Positions 26,231 through 64,000 of a stretch of DNA of 64,000 nt are shown one piece after another. Source of the stretch: Ascaris suum (lineage: Eukaryota > Nematoda > Chromadorea > Rhabditida > Ascarididae); the NCBI GenBank assembly GCA_013433145.1, contig CM024187.1, positions 21,792,826 to 21,856,825 of the forward strand, written 5' to 3'. The stretch's first letter is position 1, and each line of letters starts with the position of its first letter. Made by a program: the position numbers and the translations under genes. The notes under the pieces are model-generated. The model did not search any database, was not told the origin of the DNA, and saw only the letters and a program-made list of their open reading frames with translations.

Positions 26231-29200
26231 ATGTGGTCGCTTATCGTTTTCGCGCTGCTCTTGAACCAAGTACTCGCCGGCATTTTCATCCCGAGTAAGT
26301 TAATATCCATTCGCAACTCACTGCTTCCTTCACTGCACATATCTGTCTTCCCATTTTCTAATATGGTGTATGTTTGTATTCCTGGAGTCATGCACGCGAA
26401 CAAACTTCAGCAATACCCTGGGGAGCACACATCCTTGAAACTGCTTCATAAGTTCGACTTCTATCTTCCTTTAAAAGGTGCCAAAGTATATTTATGAGCT
26501 GTTAGCAAAGCTTCTCTCTGAATCATGCATGAACTAAGCGGCTATCAACAGCCAAGATTCTGATGGTCTTCAAGCAAACCGGCAATTGTCAAACGAGTTT
26601 TCGTGATATCATTAAACAAATCTTGCACCTGGAAATCATTTATGAGTTTAGAAAGAGGAGAGATGGAACAAATAAGGAACAAATATAAATCAAATGGCGT
26701 TTACTGTTCGATCGGTCGAGCATATTTCACTCAAAATTTGTGCTATTTTTTCATTGAGGCCAAATTCAAATACAGATGTCGAGCATGCTTCACTTATCGA
26801 ATAGCAACGGCTGCCAATCAATTAATATAAGATATTGAAATCAAGTTTCACTAAGACGTGATCACGGTTAATCGCACTCGTTTGCATTTCTCCGTAGTTT
26901 CTACGGCTGCACTCGTTACTGATGTTCGTTTAATCAAAAACAAAACGCAATTATTCAAAAAAAAAAAAAAAAAAAATTGCCAATGAGGGCTTCTCACTTG
27001 ACACCTGCCCAGAAACTACAGTTCACTATCGTAATTTGCCCGTACTTATGTTTATTTACTTGATATGTATATGTGTGCGCGCATGTCTGTCTATAAATAA
27101 TAAATCAGTGAAGCTATATGGAAAACTTAAAATTGGTGTATACAATCCACACCACAGAATTATACTGTGCAGCAGCTTTCAAGTTAAGGCATCCACTTGA
27201 AAATATAAAGTTTTAATTTCCTTTAAATTTGTTTGCACTTTGCTAACATCCACTTGTCGGATCGATTTTTAGAATGAACCGCAAAGAAAAACGAACGTAT
27301 TCTGATTGGTTTCTACGATGGTGGGCTTACTAAGAATATAAATACATTACAGCGCATGTTTTTTCCCCCCCCCCCCTTATAGAGCTACTGATGAAACTGG
27401 ATGGTCTCAAAAGTTGAATTACAAAAAGCGAATTTGGTAAGTGATTACTGAAATATGCCATCGGCTCGTTCGGCATCTTTTAAAAACATCCTTCGATGAG
27501 CGTTTCATTCTGTCGTTTAGTTGGTTTACTCCATTAAATTTCGAAAACAATGAAATAATAATATCGTAAAGATTTATTGAAAATTAGAAGGAAATTTACA
27601 GAGCAATCATAAACAAATGAATAATTGTGACCTTTTATGAAAAACGCTTCATGTGTAGTTGTGATGTGGCATTCGCTTCTTTTTCTTCTCCCTTCTGTGA
27701 TAATCGAAGGTGAAAATTACGAAATCGAAATGATCTCATAATTGCCACCTGTTTCGATAATCAACAGATTAAAGGTAATGGTGTGTCATTTTTTGGTACT
27801 GTCGATTTCAGGATATTTAAGAGCAGAAAAAGTTATAATTGCTGCAATCGAGAAAAATGCAGGAAATAAAACTCGATTAATTCATGAAATTCAAAACGAT
27901 TGTAATTTCATAATAGAATTAAAAGATAATTGTGGAATTTTTTGAGGCCGAATCATCGTATAATTTCAGTTCATGGCTATGGGAAGACAACCGAGAAAAG
28001 GTCATTAGGTACATTAGTTACCTCATTCTGCAACAAACTGTTCGAGGATCCAACTTACTCCTCGCTACCTGAGGTGAATCTCTGACCAATTTGTGTTTCA
28101 CACCTTCATGAGAACGTGATAGTTGATGTTGAAATGTTGCACGGTTACGCAGCAACTACTCCGTCTTATGCCGTAAAATTTGTATGCGTCAAACGCAGTT
28201 ACCAATTCAATATGTCATTGCATGTTCAACACAAAAATTACACTTATTTATGAGCTCAGTTGCACTTTTATGTCATTTCTATGCTCTGTTCATTTTGATT
28301 TTTGGAACAACGGAGGCAATAGGGGGAAGGTGGGGAGGGGGGGGGGGTGGTGAAATGCAAACGGTGAACTGCACAGTCAATATGCAAAACATTCGACAGA
28401 CACGCTTTCCTTCCACAGGCCATAAAAAGCAGTTGAGTCGAGTTACAAAACAACGAGCAATGCTTTAGAGAATGAATTAAATTAAATCAACAAGATTCAT
28501 TTGGGGGGGGGGGGGGGGGAAAAAAAACCACTCAGTTGGGAAAAACAAATCGTTCTCCTCTTCTAAACATTGCATTGAAATCGACAAAACATTAGAACTG
28601 TTTGCTTATAAAAATCTCAGATCGTCGAACTGGGCTAACCGTACGTGTGAAATTTGATTAAATAAGATATCGAGTTTGAGTTCTTTTCACGAAAAATGAA
28701 AAATTGTTGACTAACTTATTTAATCGTTCGACGTATGCATCCTCAAAGGAGGAAACAAGTGGATTTAGAAGAGTTTAATAAAACGTAGCAATTACTAATA
28801 GATAGAAGCAGAAAGAAGTAACAGAACCCGTACATCCTTAAATTTAACTCAGATTATCGCTGTTCAATTTCCATTCAAAATGCCTAAAAATCGACACAAG
28901 ATTTCACCGACAAGATCGCTCCTATGAGTGCCAAAATCCTTCACCTTAACTTATCGTCAGTATTTCGTGCCATAGTTCTTTATTTTGCTATTCGATCAAA
29001 GCAGTCAAAGTTTTCAGTCCTTTCTAGCTTTGTCTTCTCCATAGTTCGCTTGCTTAGTTAGCTAAGTGATTTATTTAGCGCACTAACGTAATACCGCTCT
29101 ATGGCTTTAATCACACTCAACGTGTCTGGTTCTTTCCCTGCACGATTTCATACTTGCCGCCATCGCTGCTAGCCAGGCCACCTAATTTGTCGACAGCCAG

Positions 29201-32200
29201 ATACCTCCATGCTTCTACTCGACTTCTCTTCCAACTTCACTGTTTCTGATGTCAGGCTTCATCCTCATGGGGATATGTTCCAGGGGTCACCGCCAGGTTT
29301 CCTCCAGTTCAGAAATGGCGCTGATGCTGCAAGGGTCCTGGATAAACAGTCGTTGTTAGCTGAGGTGACGAAATAAGCTGGAACATCTGTGAGAGACTTA
29401 TGCTCGTAACAGATGCTGTCCGCTGACCGCTTCCACTATGCGGCTCTGTTTCAATGATCTGTCTTAGCATCTCCCCATCATCAGCTTTATCGCTTCATTT
29501 GGCGACATTTAGTTCTTCCAAAAACTTCAGGACAATATTTTTGAGGTTGCATCTGACAGCAGCTTCCTGAAGCATGTAAAAACTTGATGGAAGCAAGCTG
29601 CAGAGGCTCGCATTTCATCGCCTTCACGCTCGTCCTTATTCGACAGGAAGTTGTGAAGCACTACGTATCCACCCTTCGGCTTCTCAACGCAGTAGTTTGC
29701 GTCTCCGCCGTACCGATCATCCTTTGGAGTTTGAGAACCAAAATAGCAAGAGGAACTCGTATCTTCAGTGGGTGAAAACCCATCAACCTTCAGCGGAATT
29801 ATAGAAGCCGACGTGCGCGCTTTTAAGACGTACATGCATTTGGCACGGTTAAGCAGTTTGGTTTGCATCTTCTGCAGATACATCCAGGACCATCAAATAC
29901 TTCCCCAGGTAGTTTCCTTAGGAAGTATTTAACTCCCCTAAGGGACATTTTCTGCCAAAAAATCGCAATACGGAATTTGTGCTTGATTCAAAGGTCAACG
30001 CGTTGCTAATCATCCTGAGGCTGAGGAAGCTACAAGGACATTTTTGCAGATTATCCTTGGTCCAGAGCATGTTCCCACTCACGCACGTCAGCCGTTGTGA
30101 TAGTTCATTTTTCGTCGGTAGTCTCATCTCTTGACCGCTGTCTCATGACGTGACATTGAATGAGCTGCTTCCATTTGGTATAGGTCATCTTTGGTGAAGG
30201 AGGACTACTCTCTTTCAATAGCACAAGAATTGCCTGAGAGACCTTCATGTAAGAAGAGTGAAAAGTGATACGCGAAAGAATCGCTCAGCCAATCTCGAAA
30301 AATGAATTCGACAACCTCACATTCACCCCTCCCGTTGCGTAATGCATAGGGTTACATTAATTAGTCCGTTTCACTTTAAAGCAAACCGAAACTGATATGT
30401 ATTCAAATCTCGGGTTTCATTACGCTGTTGTTTTTATGCGCTTCTGTAAGTTTGTTTTGCAAAAAGTTGTGTCATGTATGCATGTGTCTGTCTGTCTATT
30501 TGGTAGTTTCATCTTCAGAATCCATGAAGTTAAGACTGTGGAATCCATCGAAAATAACGTTCACCACAAAGTGGTCGTCTGCTCCACAACATTTTGCGTT
30601 AGTCTTTTTATAGACAGTTAAATGTGCCAAAAAATTCACGTGCATTGTGCAATTTGGTTGGGCTTTCATTCCGCATCGACTGGATGCATCACGGAACAAC
30701 GAATCTTTTGCAAACGAAGCGGGATCAGATACCATACTAAGGTGTATATTCTTCTTTATTAGGTAACAGCATATATTCTTTCCTGTTGGGTAACTGACGG
30801 AACTGCTTGATCGGCAGATCCGAATGCAAGAGTGCATATGCACTGCGCATGTTTTTCAGGAGCGCCAGTTGACAGCAGCTCATCTGGCATATTTTCCAGT
30901 TGTTTCGCTCATACATGATCGTTTAAAATAATCCTAATAGGGCTTTTCTGGATGCGGAGCGTTGGGTTTTCCACTTTATGGGATATTGATTCATCATCTA
31001 GAACGTTACGTGAATGTTTAATGAGCTCTGCTTCACTAAACATTACAACTTTGAGTCATCATATAACAGCGTAAGAAACAAAACTTCGAAAATTTTTCAA
31101 GCGTTCTAAACAATGGAGTCGTCAAGTAAATATAATGAAAACTTATTGAAGATGCATACTTCTTTAGGCGTTCTTCATCCAATAATTCTGTACTTGTGTT
31201 CATTTAGTAGCTAAACTTTTTATTGCAGTAACTTTTATATGCTTCAACCAAAACCGGGTACAATACTACGTTTGCAACGATCAGAAAAAAAAAAAAAGAG
31301 GTTAAGCGGTCATATACGTTTGTCAGGCTCGCAAAACTCGTATATAACATACCTCACATGCGCGAAAAGACCACAAAACTATTACCTATGCATGATCTAT
31401 ACGTGAAATATTTCGTTATAAAAGAACCTTGAAAAATGAAGAATTATTTATTGGCTACTACTCAGATGTATAACTTCACCTCTAGAGCGTTAAAAGTTAC
31501 GAAAAAGGAAGAAAAAAATTACGACTGTGTACAAGTAAAATGTAAAGTACCACACTATGAAGTTCGATAACGATCCACTGAAATAAGAGAAACACAGCCG
31601 CATTCTGCGTATGATACCAATTACTACTAACTCGCCTATCCAAATTCTTTACCCCAACGACCACTGCCTTGAGAAGTATAAAAGGGAGATAATATCTAGA
31701 TAAGCAAACATTCTGAATATAGGCTGCGAACTGAACAACACTTTTGATCACTTTGCAATTGAGCCTTTCGATCTATGATCTTGAGGAAGTGAAAGTTGCG
31801 CCTCCGCCACCCCTGTTTTCTCTTGTATATTCGGACGCCGGTCTTTAAAGATTGGAGGTTGACAACAAATATCTTAGAAGTTGCTATAGGATAACTCGAA
31901 TCGTCAATTCACATAAAATCCTAGCTCACAGATGCTCGTAAATGGACACGTCAGTCATTACAAATAGCGAGTAGACTAGTCAAACAAATGGCCGCTTTTG
32001 TGCATAGCGCGGTAGACCTTCTGACTTTATCACTCACCAACATTCAGGCTCATAACCGCCTCTGGCCATTACTTCTTCTCATCATTAATTGGGTTGCCAC
32101 GCATTCACAGTCGCTACTGCAGTGGTAACTGCAGTAACTGTACATGCGACGCTTCCTATACCGTCTCTTCTCGCAACATAAGCGCGATTGAACCCTACTT

Positions 32201-33025
32201 ATACCAAGGCTGCGCGTCTAAATCTGATTTCTCACCACTGTTTCTGTGCTGTACGTGAAACTACTTTCAAACCATACCCGCTCCATGACTGGATTGTGGC
32301 TTAAGATATACAGAAGGGAGGAGTGTGCAAAAGCCAAACACTAAACGAAAAAATTCCCTTACATTTGCACTCAACCCACTGCATAGAAAAAACTGACTTG
32401 CAAGATTTATGGGACCTTAAAGTGTCAAAAATTCATGAAGCGCTGCGTCCTGTTGGAGACACCTCTAGTGGTGGCCAGTTTAACGTACTCAGATGCGCGA
32501 CAAGAGGTTTCAGCTGAAGTGCCACTTGAAGGTTTGGACACTGCAGTGCAATATTTCCAGATATTCGAGGCTTGAAATTAATATAGTGAGCTAATACACG
32601 TCGAAAAGATTTAGAGTTAAAATTAATATTATAAACACAGCAATAATAAAGGAATATTGCACACAAATTTTGCGCTAGGAAATTTCCACGCTGCTATACT
32701 TGAATTGGCCTCTTATAAACGAGATTGTACTGCCGTGCACTCTAGGTTTTCAACAGGTAGGACATCATAACATTTATCAAATGCTTCACACATTGATGAC
32801 ATCACAAGCTCACTTCAGGCTATCTTGAAGTACGTATCACTCCGCAAAGCCTCTTCAGCTGGCGTGTCATGGAAGAGAAACCACAACGTATACTAAATCT
32901 TTCTATACGATAAAAACAAGGTCAGCGTGTCGTTAATCATTTTGTTTCTCTTGCAGGTCTACGAGCGGCATCTAGCAAGAAGAGACTTCGCTCCACCTTG
33001 TCAACGATATGTGGGTTCGATCTGA
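26231..33025 (+). CDS. Secreted peptide precursor (neuropeptide-like), three exons, family unknown
   Basis: Exons are 26231-26294 (donor GTAAGT), 27970-28073 (acceptor AATTTCAG, donor GTGAAT) and 32957-33025 (acceptor TTTGTTTCTCTTGCAG). The phases agree and give 78 residues plus a TGA stop. Residues 1-16 are a clear signal peptide (MWSLIVFALLLNQVLA) with cleavage expected before Gly17. A short propeptide ends in Lys-Arg at 31-32, a typical prohormone-convertase site. The remaining 46 residues carry two cysteines (Cys42 and Cys71) that could form one disulphide, and an Arg-Arg at 64-65. An AATAAA lies 23 nt after the stop. Architecture, exon phases, TATA box and poly(A) signal support a real gene for a secreted signalling or effector peptide. 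I do not recognise the family: the cysteine number rules out insulin-like peptides, and there is no FMRFamide-type C-terminus. Intron 2 is about 4.9 kb. It is the only plus-strand gene I can support here. Confidence 0.7.
27365..27377 (+). repeat. Poly(C) tract, 13 C
   Basis: A run of 13 C in intron 1 of the secreted-peptide gene. Confidence 0.9.
28503..28519 (+). repeat. Poly(G) tract, 17 G
   Basis: A run of 17 G, followed directly by eight A, in intron 2 of the secreted-peptide gene. An 11-G run lies nearby at 28337-28347. Confidence 0.9.
29150..30130 (-). pseudogene. Decayed coding block, possibly transposon-derived
   Basis: This roughly 1-kb island is more GC-rich than its surroundings. 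On the minus strand it reads in protein-like segments that change frame or hit stops: 30127-29918 (containing NMLWTKDNLQKCP and SLRMISNALTFESS), 29883-29527 (containing CVEKPKGGYVVLHNF) and about 29520-29250 (containing GEMLRQIIETEP). The pattern suits an inactivated ORF, perhaps from a retroelement, but I cannot assign a family and see no terminal repeats. A palindrome around 29897-29933 (ATACTTCC and GGAAGTAT arms) lies within it. It sits antisense in intron 2 of the peptide gene. Confidence 0.3.
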
Positions 33026-33047
33026 AGTACAACAAGGTGTGACGTGA

Positions 33048-33053
33048 AATAAA
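33048..33053 (+). terminator. Poly(A) signal of the secreted-peptide gene
   Basis: AATAAA lies 23 nt downstream of the TGA at 33023-33025, consistent with a short nematode 3' UTR. Confidence 0.6.
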
Positions 33054-33956
33054 TACCTTAACAAGTCTGCTTCTTCGCAATCCTACAAAAAACGAATACA
33101 GATTCGATGCAAGCCCACTACGCACATCGCAACGATCTTCCCCATACGTCCTCACTTATGCCACGTCGGGCGTAGGAACTATACAACTATCGTAGTACAA
33201 ACTATCGAAGACACAGTTCTCGAGCTCCTGGTCACCGACTCGTCTTTCCTTATCTTTCTCCACACCCCTCACTGGGCACTGTCATATTTTTAACGAGTTC
33301 CTAAGCTGAAAACCATTTTTTTCGACGTGAGCTGTTGTTTCATCGCATCATGCATTGGGTAGTTTGAATATCGCATAGCGCCCCCGTATCTTCTGGGGAA
33401 TTTCACAGTACCTCAGCTGCAATTTACAGCTCTCTATTTTTAACTTCGCAGTTCGTTGTTTTACCGAAATTTGCCGATCGCTGGCCACTAAGCTCTTGGA
33501 ACTCATCGTCATGCGGGGAATTGGTGGTAAAATTATTCAAGATGGTCTTATTCGATTGATTTTTAAGTAGTGAACAGACTTTGCTTGATGAGAAAAAGTG
33601 CCAAAATTTCCAGCTGTGGGGTGATTTCCCTCAAAACTAACAGATTTCTCAATCCTTTGTAATGCCAGCTCATACGTTAATTACCATTCATTCCCTCAAA
33701 AAGAAGGAAAAAAAAATCCTAAGCAGCAAAACCTTCATTGTCCAAATCAGTAGCGGAACTATATGCAAGCATGATCTGTTGGAATTCGCACCAATCAGGA
33801 CAACCTTCCCCTCAACGAAACAAAAAAAATAGCCAACCAAGAAAACATTTATGGCATAAGGACAACAAAAATTTACAACATCTCAACAAGAATATGACAG
33901 CAACAGTCAACAAATACGAACAATAAAAAATCATTTCCTGAAGAGAATGCATATGT
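33054..33956. other. Convergent intergenic stretch between the peptide gene and NSUN2
   Basis: This is about 900 bp between two 3' ends that face each other. I see no coding signal, RNA gene or repeat. It should contain the NSUN2 3' UTR on its right side. Confidence 0.5.
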
Positions 33957-46547
<12,591 letters not shown>

Positions 46548-46554
46548 CCTGTAG
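46548..46554 (-). promoter_or_regulatory. Candidate spliced-leader acceptor ahead of NSUN2
   Basis: On the minus strand CTACAG ends one base before the ATG at 46547-46545. Nematode mRNAs often receive a spliced leader at such a site just 5' of the start codon. The pyrimidine tract in front is weak, so this is only a candidate. Confidence 0.35.
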
Positions 46555-46732
46555 TCACTTCCTTTCGTCAAGCTCACTAAGCGATAACGACAACGCCTAT
46601 TGAATAACGAATCAAAAGCAAAAACTTCTTAATTCTTAAGTGATACTCGGCAGTTATTCTCAATCAGAAATGTTTTAGTAATTAAGCATAGTGTGTGAAA
46701 AGCTCTTCTTATGATATTTGTAATGACCGCAA

Positions 46733-46981
46733 TTACGGCGTCCTGTCAAACTGAGCAAAACTATTTATAACAGCATCCAGTGGCTTCCTTTGCAACCATA
46801 AATCAATAAACCGATCACTTCCTGCATACACCGTCATAGGAAACGCTAAAATAGATTGCAGAACACAACTTCTGCAATGCTCAATCAATGACAGCCATTG
46901 ACAATACGATAAGGATCCCAAACGATGTCTAAATTTATCCAGCTCGTAGCACCACTTCCCACGCCGGTCCGCATCGGTCAT
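46733..46981 (-). CDS. Uncharacterised 82-codon ORF upstream of NSUN2
   Basis: The frame starts with ATG directly after GGTGTAG, which could be a splice or trans-splice acceptor, and stops about 185 bp before the NSUN2 start, on the same strand. The sequence is protein-like (RGKWCYELDKFRHRLG, then SYCQWLSLIEHCRSC and GSDRFIDLWLQ), with no signal peptide. It may be a small gene, a terminal exon of an unlocated gene, or chance. Other minus-strand frames just upstream (about 47125-46980) also look partly coding but do not join by canonical splicing. The tight spacing to NSUN2 would suit a nematode operon. I do not recognise the product. Confidence 0.3.
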   Translation of the reverse strand: MTDADRRGKWCYELDKFRHRLGSLSYCQWLSLIEHCRSCVLQSILAFPMTVYAGSDRFIDLWLQRKPLDAVINSFAQFDRTP

Positions 46982-49900
46982 CTACACCGATTGATCATTC
47001 TTTGCAGGAGAGCAAAAACATCGACTCCTCCCAATGCTAAAACCTTCATTCTATTTTCAGCGTCTAATGAGAGAATTTAAAGGAAGAGCCGTCTTCAATG
47101 AAATCTCACAAGCACGAAGAATTCCACCAGAGACAAACTTTTTCCCGCAATCAAGTCATCGATGCAAAAAACACCGGAGCAGTTAAGACAATTTTTTGAA
47201 GTGCCCAAGAACGTTATATGCGGACGATTTAGGTGGAATTTGATGCATAAGGAGGGGACACGAGACGGAGGGGGGGGGGGGGGAGGGGTTTATGAAATAT
47301 ATAGCTGCCGCAATTCAGGGCGCAACTGCGCGAACATTTGATTTCATACTGTGATGACCTGTCTGAAATTGTTGTTTGCACCAAACTGATCCTTTATAGG
47401 CCCTTCTGACCGATGTCAGCATTCAGCATTTAACATTCACAGCGACGAATATTCCCCACATTCCTGTGGTTCTTCAGAAAATTTCTCTGCTTCTATCAGA
47501 CTATATTATATTGGTATTGTTTTCATTATATTTCTTGTTGTATATATTCATACCTGAAATTTCAAACGTTTCTTTCCATCTTATATGCGCCTATATTAGT
47601 TGGACGGTCAACGTTTCGTGCAACGAGCAACCTTCTTGGTCTGCCTCAAGCTTAGATAACACCCACCCTTTAATGACCAGTGAAAACATCGTTGGTACAC
47701 CTTCCGCTCGTCATGCCAATGTCCCACAACTAAGCCATATGAAGAATTTGCATTACTCGACCAATTTGCATCAAGCTTGGTGGCACAGAACGCACCCCAA
47801 AACCTGCAGGTTGCGAATTCACACTTGTCCATATGCAACGTTTTCTTTTAGCCATTAAACAGTGGTTGCTAACTGAGTCTGTGATACACTAGAGAATGCG
47901 GCTGCAAAACAGATATCCCATCACACCTACTATCAGTTCTATTGAGTTTGTTGGCGTGATAGGCCCGCCGCACCACGTGCATACTTATACAGGGGAAAAT
48001 AGGGTACAGCACTCCGCCATGAAAGAACCCCTCCCTCACACAATTCTAGCAATTCCACGTCAAGTGACGTTAAGTTTAAAGCTAGCGATAACTCATTTAG
48101 ACTATGAAGTTTTCAAGCGAAACGGCAATCGTCGATAAGTAACGAGAACAGACGGAACTTCCCCTTGAAGCATCAGAAAAATCGACGCCTTCAAAACAAA
48201 AGCCGTTTTACTTCAAACATGAAGAGTGAACAATGCGATGAGCTCAACTTTCACCCAGCAAGCGCTATTGTCTCTGTACGGCATTGAAAAGTGGTAGCGA
48301 CTACGATAGTAGAAGTTCATTTCGGCGGCACCAACCCAAGTCCAGCTAAACATCAAAGAGTTACCATTAGCAACAATAAGAAGTATCCTTTCAACGTGCA
48401 GATTCGTCGATCCTCTCGCATTGCGCTAATTAAGCGGAAACGCTTCAAGCATGTGTGCTGCACAGAAACGATTTTCGACTCATAGGAGACCTCTTTGGGG
48501 AACGCAGGTTGAATGAAGGCTCAGAGAAGAAATGCGGTGCATGCCCGCAGCACAAACTAACCAAAGCTACAAAACCATCAACTGAATTAATGAACAACAT
48601 AAAGAAAATTACGAACGACAACACTACCAATTATCGTCATTCATAAGACGAGGTAACATAACTTCCAGAAACCTGTCTCGCTTGCTGCAACAACCTACCC
48701 TCATGAAAAGAAAGCATTCACAAGACTAAACGAATGCGCACACATACCTACGCTTAAGCAGTTTGTGCCTACTGTCATGGCCACACCGCCCTCGAAATAT
48801 TTCGAAAAATCCGAGCACTAGGGAGCCTCCATTTCACTTTTCGTCGAATAATTACTTGTTGTGGTATGCCTTCTGACACGTCTGCATTCGTTGCAGTCTC
48901 CAACAACTCAGCACAGAAATGGGTCTTGATATAAAGAGACGAGAAACATGAGGCACTGCATCGAAACGACCAATGCACAGCTGTGAGAACGCAGAAGTGA
49001 AGTGCGCTTGTTCCTGACGACAGCCGACATTCATTACCGTCCGATTCACCTCTCCAGTAACCCGTCAGTCGATCGCCTTCATTTGACAGTGAGCATGCAT
49101 ATATAATAACGGTACAGTTTAATGAAGAGGGAATATTTCATAGGCAATCAGAACAGCCAGTTTGATATTGAAAAATAAGGAAAAGCACAAAGCAAAAACA
49201 AAACAAACAGTTGCGAAAATACAACATATAATGGGCTTGGTTAGGATAGAAATTTCCACGAAAAATCAACTGGAATATATCTGCCTCGATAAGTGAACCT
49301 CTTGCGCTAGGAAAAACCGCATCGCTGTTAGGAACGGCTAGTTCGCAAAAGTTGGAGGGTGCACGCGAGGTAGAGGAAGAGGGAAGAGGCGAGGAGGAAG
49401 TGGATGGGTGGGGAAAGAGTTGACCTTACAAACCTTCGTTAATCGTTCTATTCGAGATGCAAAAAACTTCAAGCATCAAACAAGGAGAAGTTCTGAGATC
49501 AACTCACATCCCTCTGCTGTCGGCTAGCTATCCCATTAAGCAGTCAATACAAAAATGGCAAATTTCCCGTTGGTTGCCCTAACCATGCCCACCACAGTAT
49601 TCAGCCCAAGTCAGACGGCTCCTCGACTCGAGCACAAACATTAAACACATATATGAGGACGGAAGTGAAACACGAGGGTATTGGAAAGTGCGTCTGAGGT
49701 TAAGCATCGATCAACACTACTCCTACAGCCGCGAAAATGAGGTGAGTTTAACACGAATCGACGTCCCCTCAAGTGCCCCCTCCCTCTCCCTCAAGGTGAC
49801 TTGTAAGTATGTGAAAATTTCATTTCGAAATTTTACACATTTAAGAATCACGTTGCGACTCACTAGAAACGAAAAAAGAGAACCGTAAAATAAGGGGTCC

Positions 49901-50253
49901 ATCCAGAAGGCACCTCTGAGGTGGTGGCACTAGAAGGAACGCATTCGTGTAGAATGATCGACGAGATTCGGTGCCGCCTGGCGATGGTGTTGACGTGCCG
50001 AGCACGAGCTTCGTGTAGTCGTTGCATTACGTGCGTATGCGCGCGGGTCGGCTGCTCCTGCGAACGCCTTTCACAAAGAACTGCATTAAAACGATGTTAC
50101 AGAGAACGACGGATGCTTGTATCGCCTCTCAACAGCCATAAACAAAACCAATAACACCCGCTCCCTGCGACGACTCCCCATATGCATCCCAGCCTTCTTC
50201 TCTTCATGCCAGTGTCGAGATCACGGAGACCGTCCGAGCACAACCAACATCAG
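46982..50253. other. Intergenic stretch between UPF1 and the NSUN2 side
   Basis: No gene is recognised. It contains a 14-G tract at 47270-47283 (on a G-rich stretch to about 47290), a purine-rich block at 49355-49425, and a GC-rich block at 49940-50090 that probably belongs to the UPF1 3' flank. The UPF1 3' UTR must lie at the right end, but no AATAAA is obvious on the minus strand. Confidence 0.45.
47270..47283 (+). repeat. Poly(G) tract, 14 G
   Basis: A run of 14 G followed by AGGGG in intergenic DNA. Confidence 0.9.
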
Positions 50254-63888
<13,635 letters not shown>

Positions 63889-64000
63889 AATTCACCCTTA
63901 ACATCACATCAAATACGTGAACAAACCTTCAATCCTGCACGAGAATTCTCTCAATACAGTCGCGCTCAGCATGGGCTCCATTGTAAGGAGTATTAACTCA

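Noticed and set aside
26231..33025. Insulin-like peptide as an identity for the secreted-peptide gene
   Set aside because: Insulin-like peptides need six or more cysteines in a set spacing; this product has only two.
46994..47190. Plus-strand open frame starting after a TTTGCAG-like site (SFFAGEQKHRLLPML...)
   Set aside because: It looks coding in part, but minus-strand frames in the same bases look equally coding, and no donor or partner exon was found.

Overview
The window is nuclear DNA of a parasitic nematode, most likely a strongylid (hookworm-like) worm. The evidence is the gene content, with a TWK-type two-pore potassium channel and nematode-like forms of NSUN2 and UPF1. Splice sites follow nematode consensus (TTTCAG acceptors, GTAAGT/GTGAG donors). 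Introns run from about 40 bp to several kb, longer than usual in Caenorhabditis, and the intergenic DNA is AT-rich with many long G/C homopolymers. No alignment could be run, so the genus is an inference.

Layout. (1) 803-7910, minus strand: a two-pore-domain potassium channel, assembled from seven exons, with both selectivity filters intact. (2) 7911-26118: a long stretch with no recognisable gene. It holds G/C homopolymers and, at 16955-17655, a degenerate tandem array with a period near 35 bp. (3) 26119-33053, plus strand: a three-exon gene for a 78-residue secreted peptide precursor, with a TATA box, signal peptide, dibasic sites, two cysteines and a poly(A) signal. I could not match it to a family. 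Its large second intron contains a decayed coding block at 29150-30130. (4) 33957-46549, minus strand: a 16-exon NSUN2-type RNA cytosine-5 methyltransferase gene whose phases all agree, giving 680 residues. (5) 46550-50253: mostly gene-free, with one uncharacterised 82-codon ORF just upstream of NSUN2. (6) 50254 to the right edge, minus strand: the UPF1/SMG-2 nonsense-mediated decay helicase, 19 exons in the window, with its N-terminus beyond position 64000. One of its introns holds a mutated mariner-like transposase.

The genes are functionally unrelated: an excitability channel, a possible neuropeptide or secreted signal, an RNA-modification enzyme and the central RNA-surveillance helicase. 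The most notable items are the unnamed peptide gene, the 35-bp array, two GC-AG introns in conserved housekeeping genes, and a Pro-to-Ile replacement in the NSUN2 motif IV.
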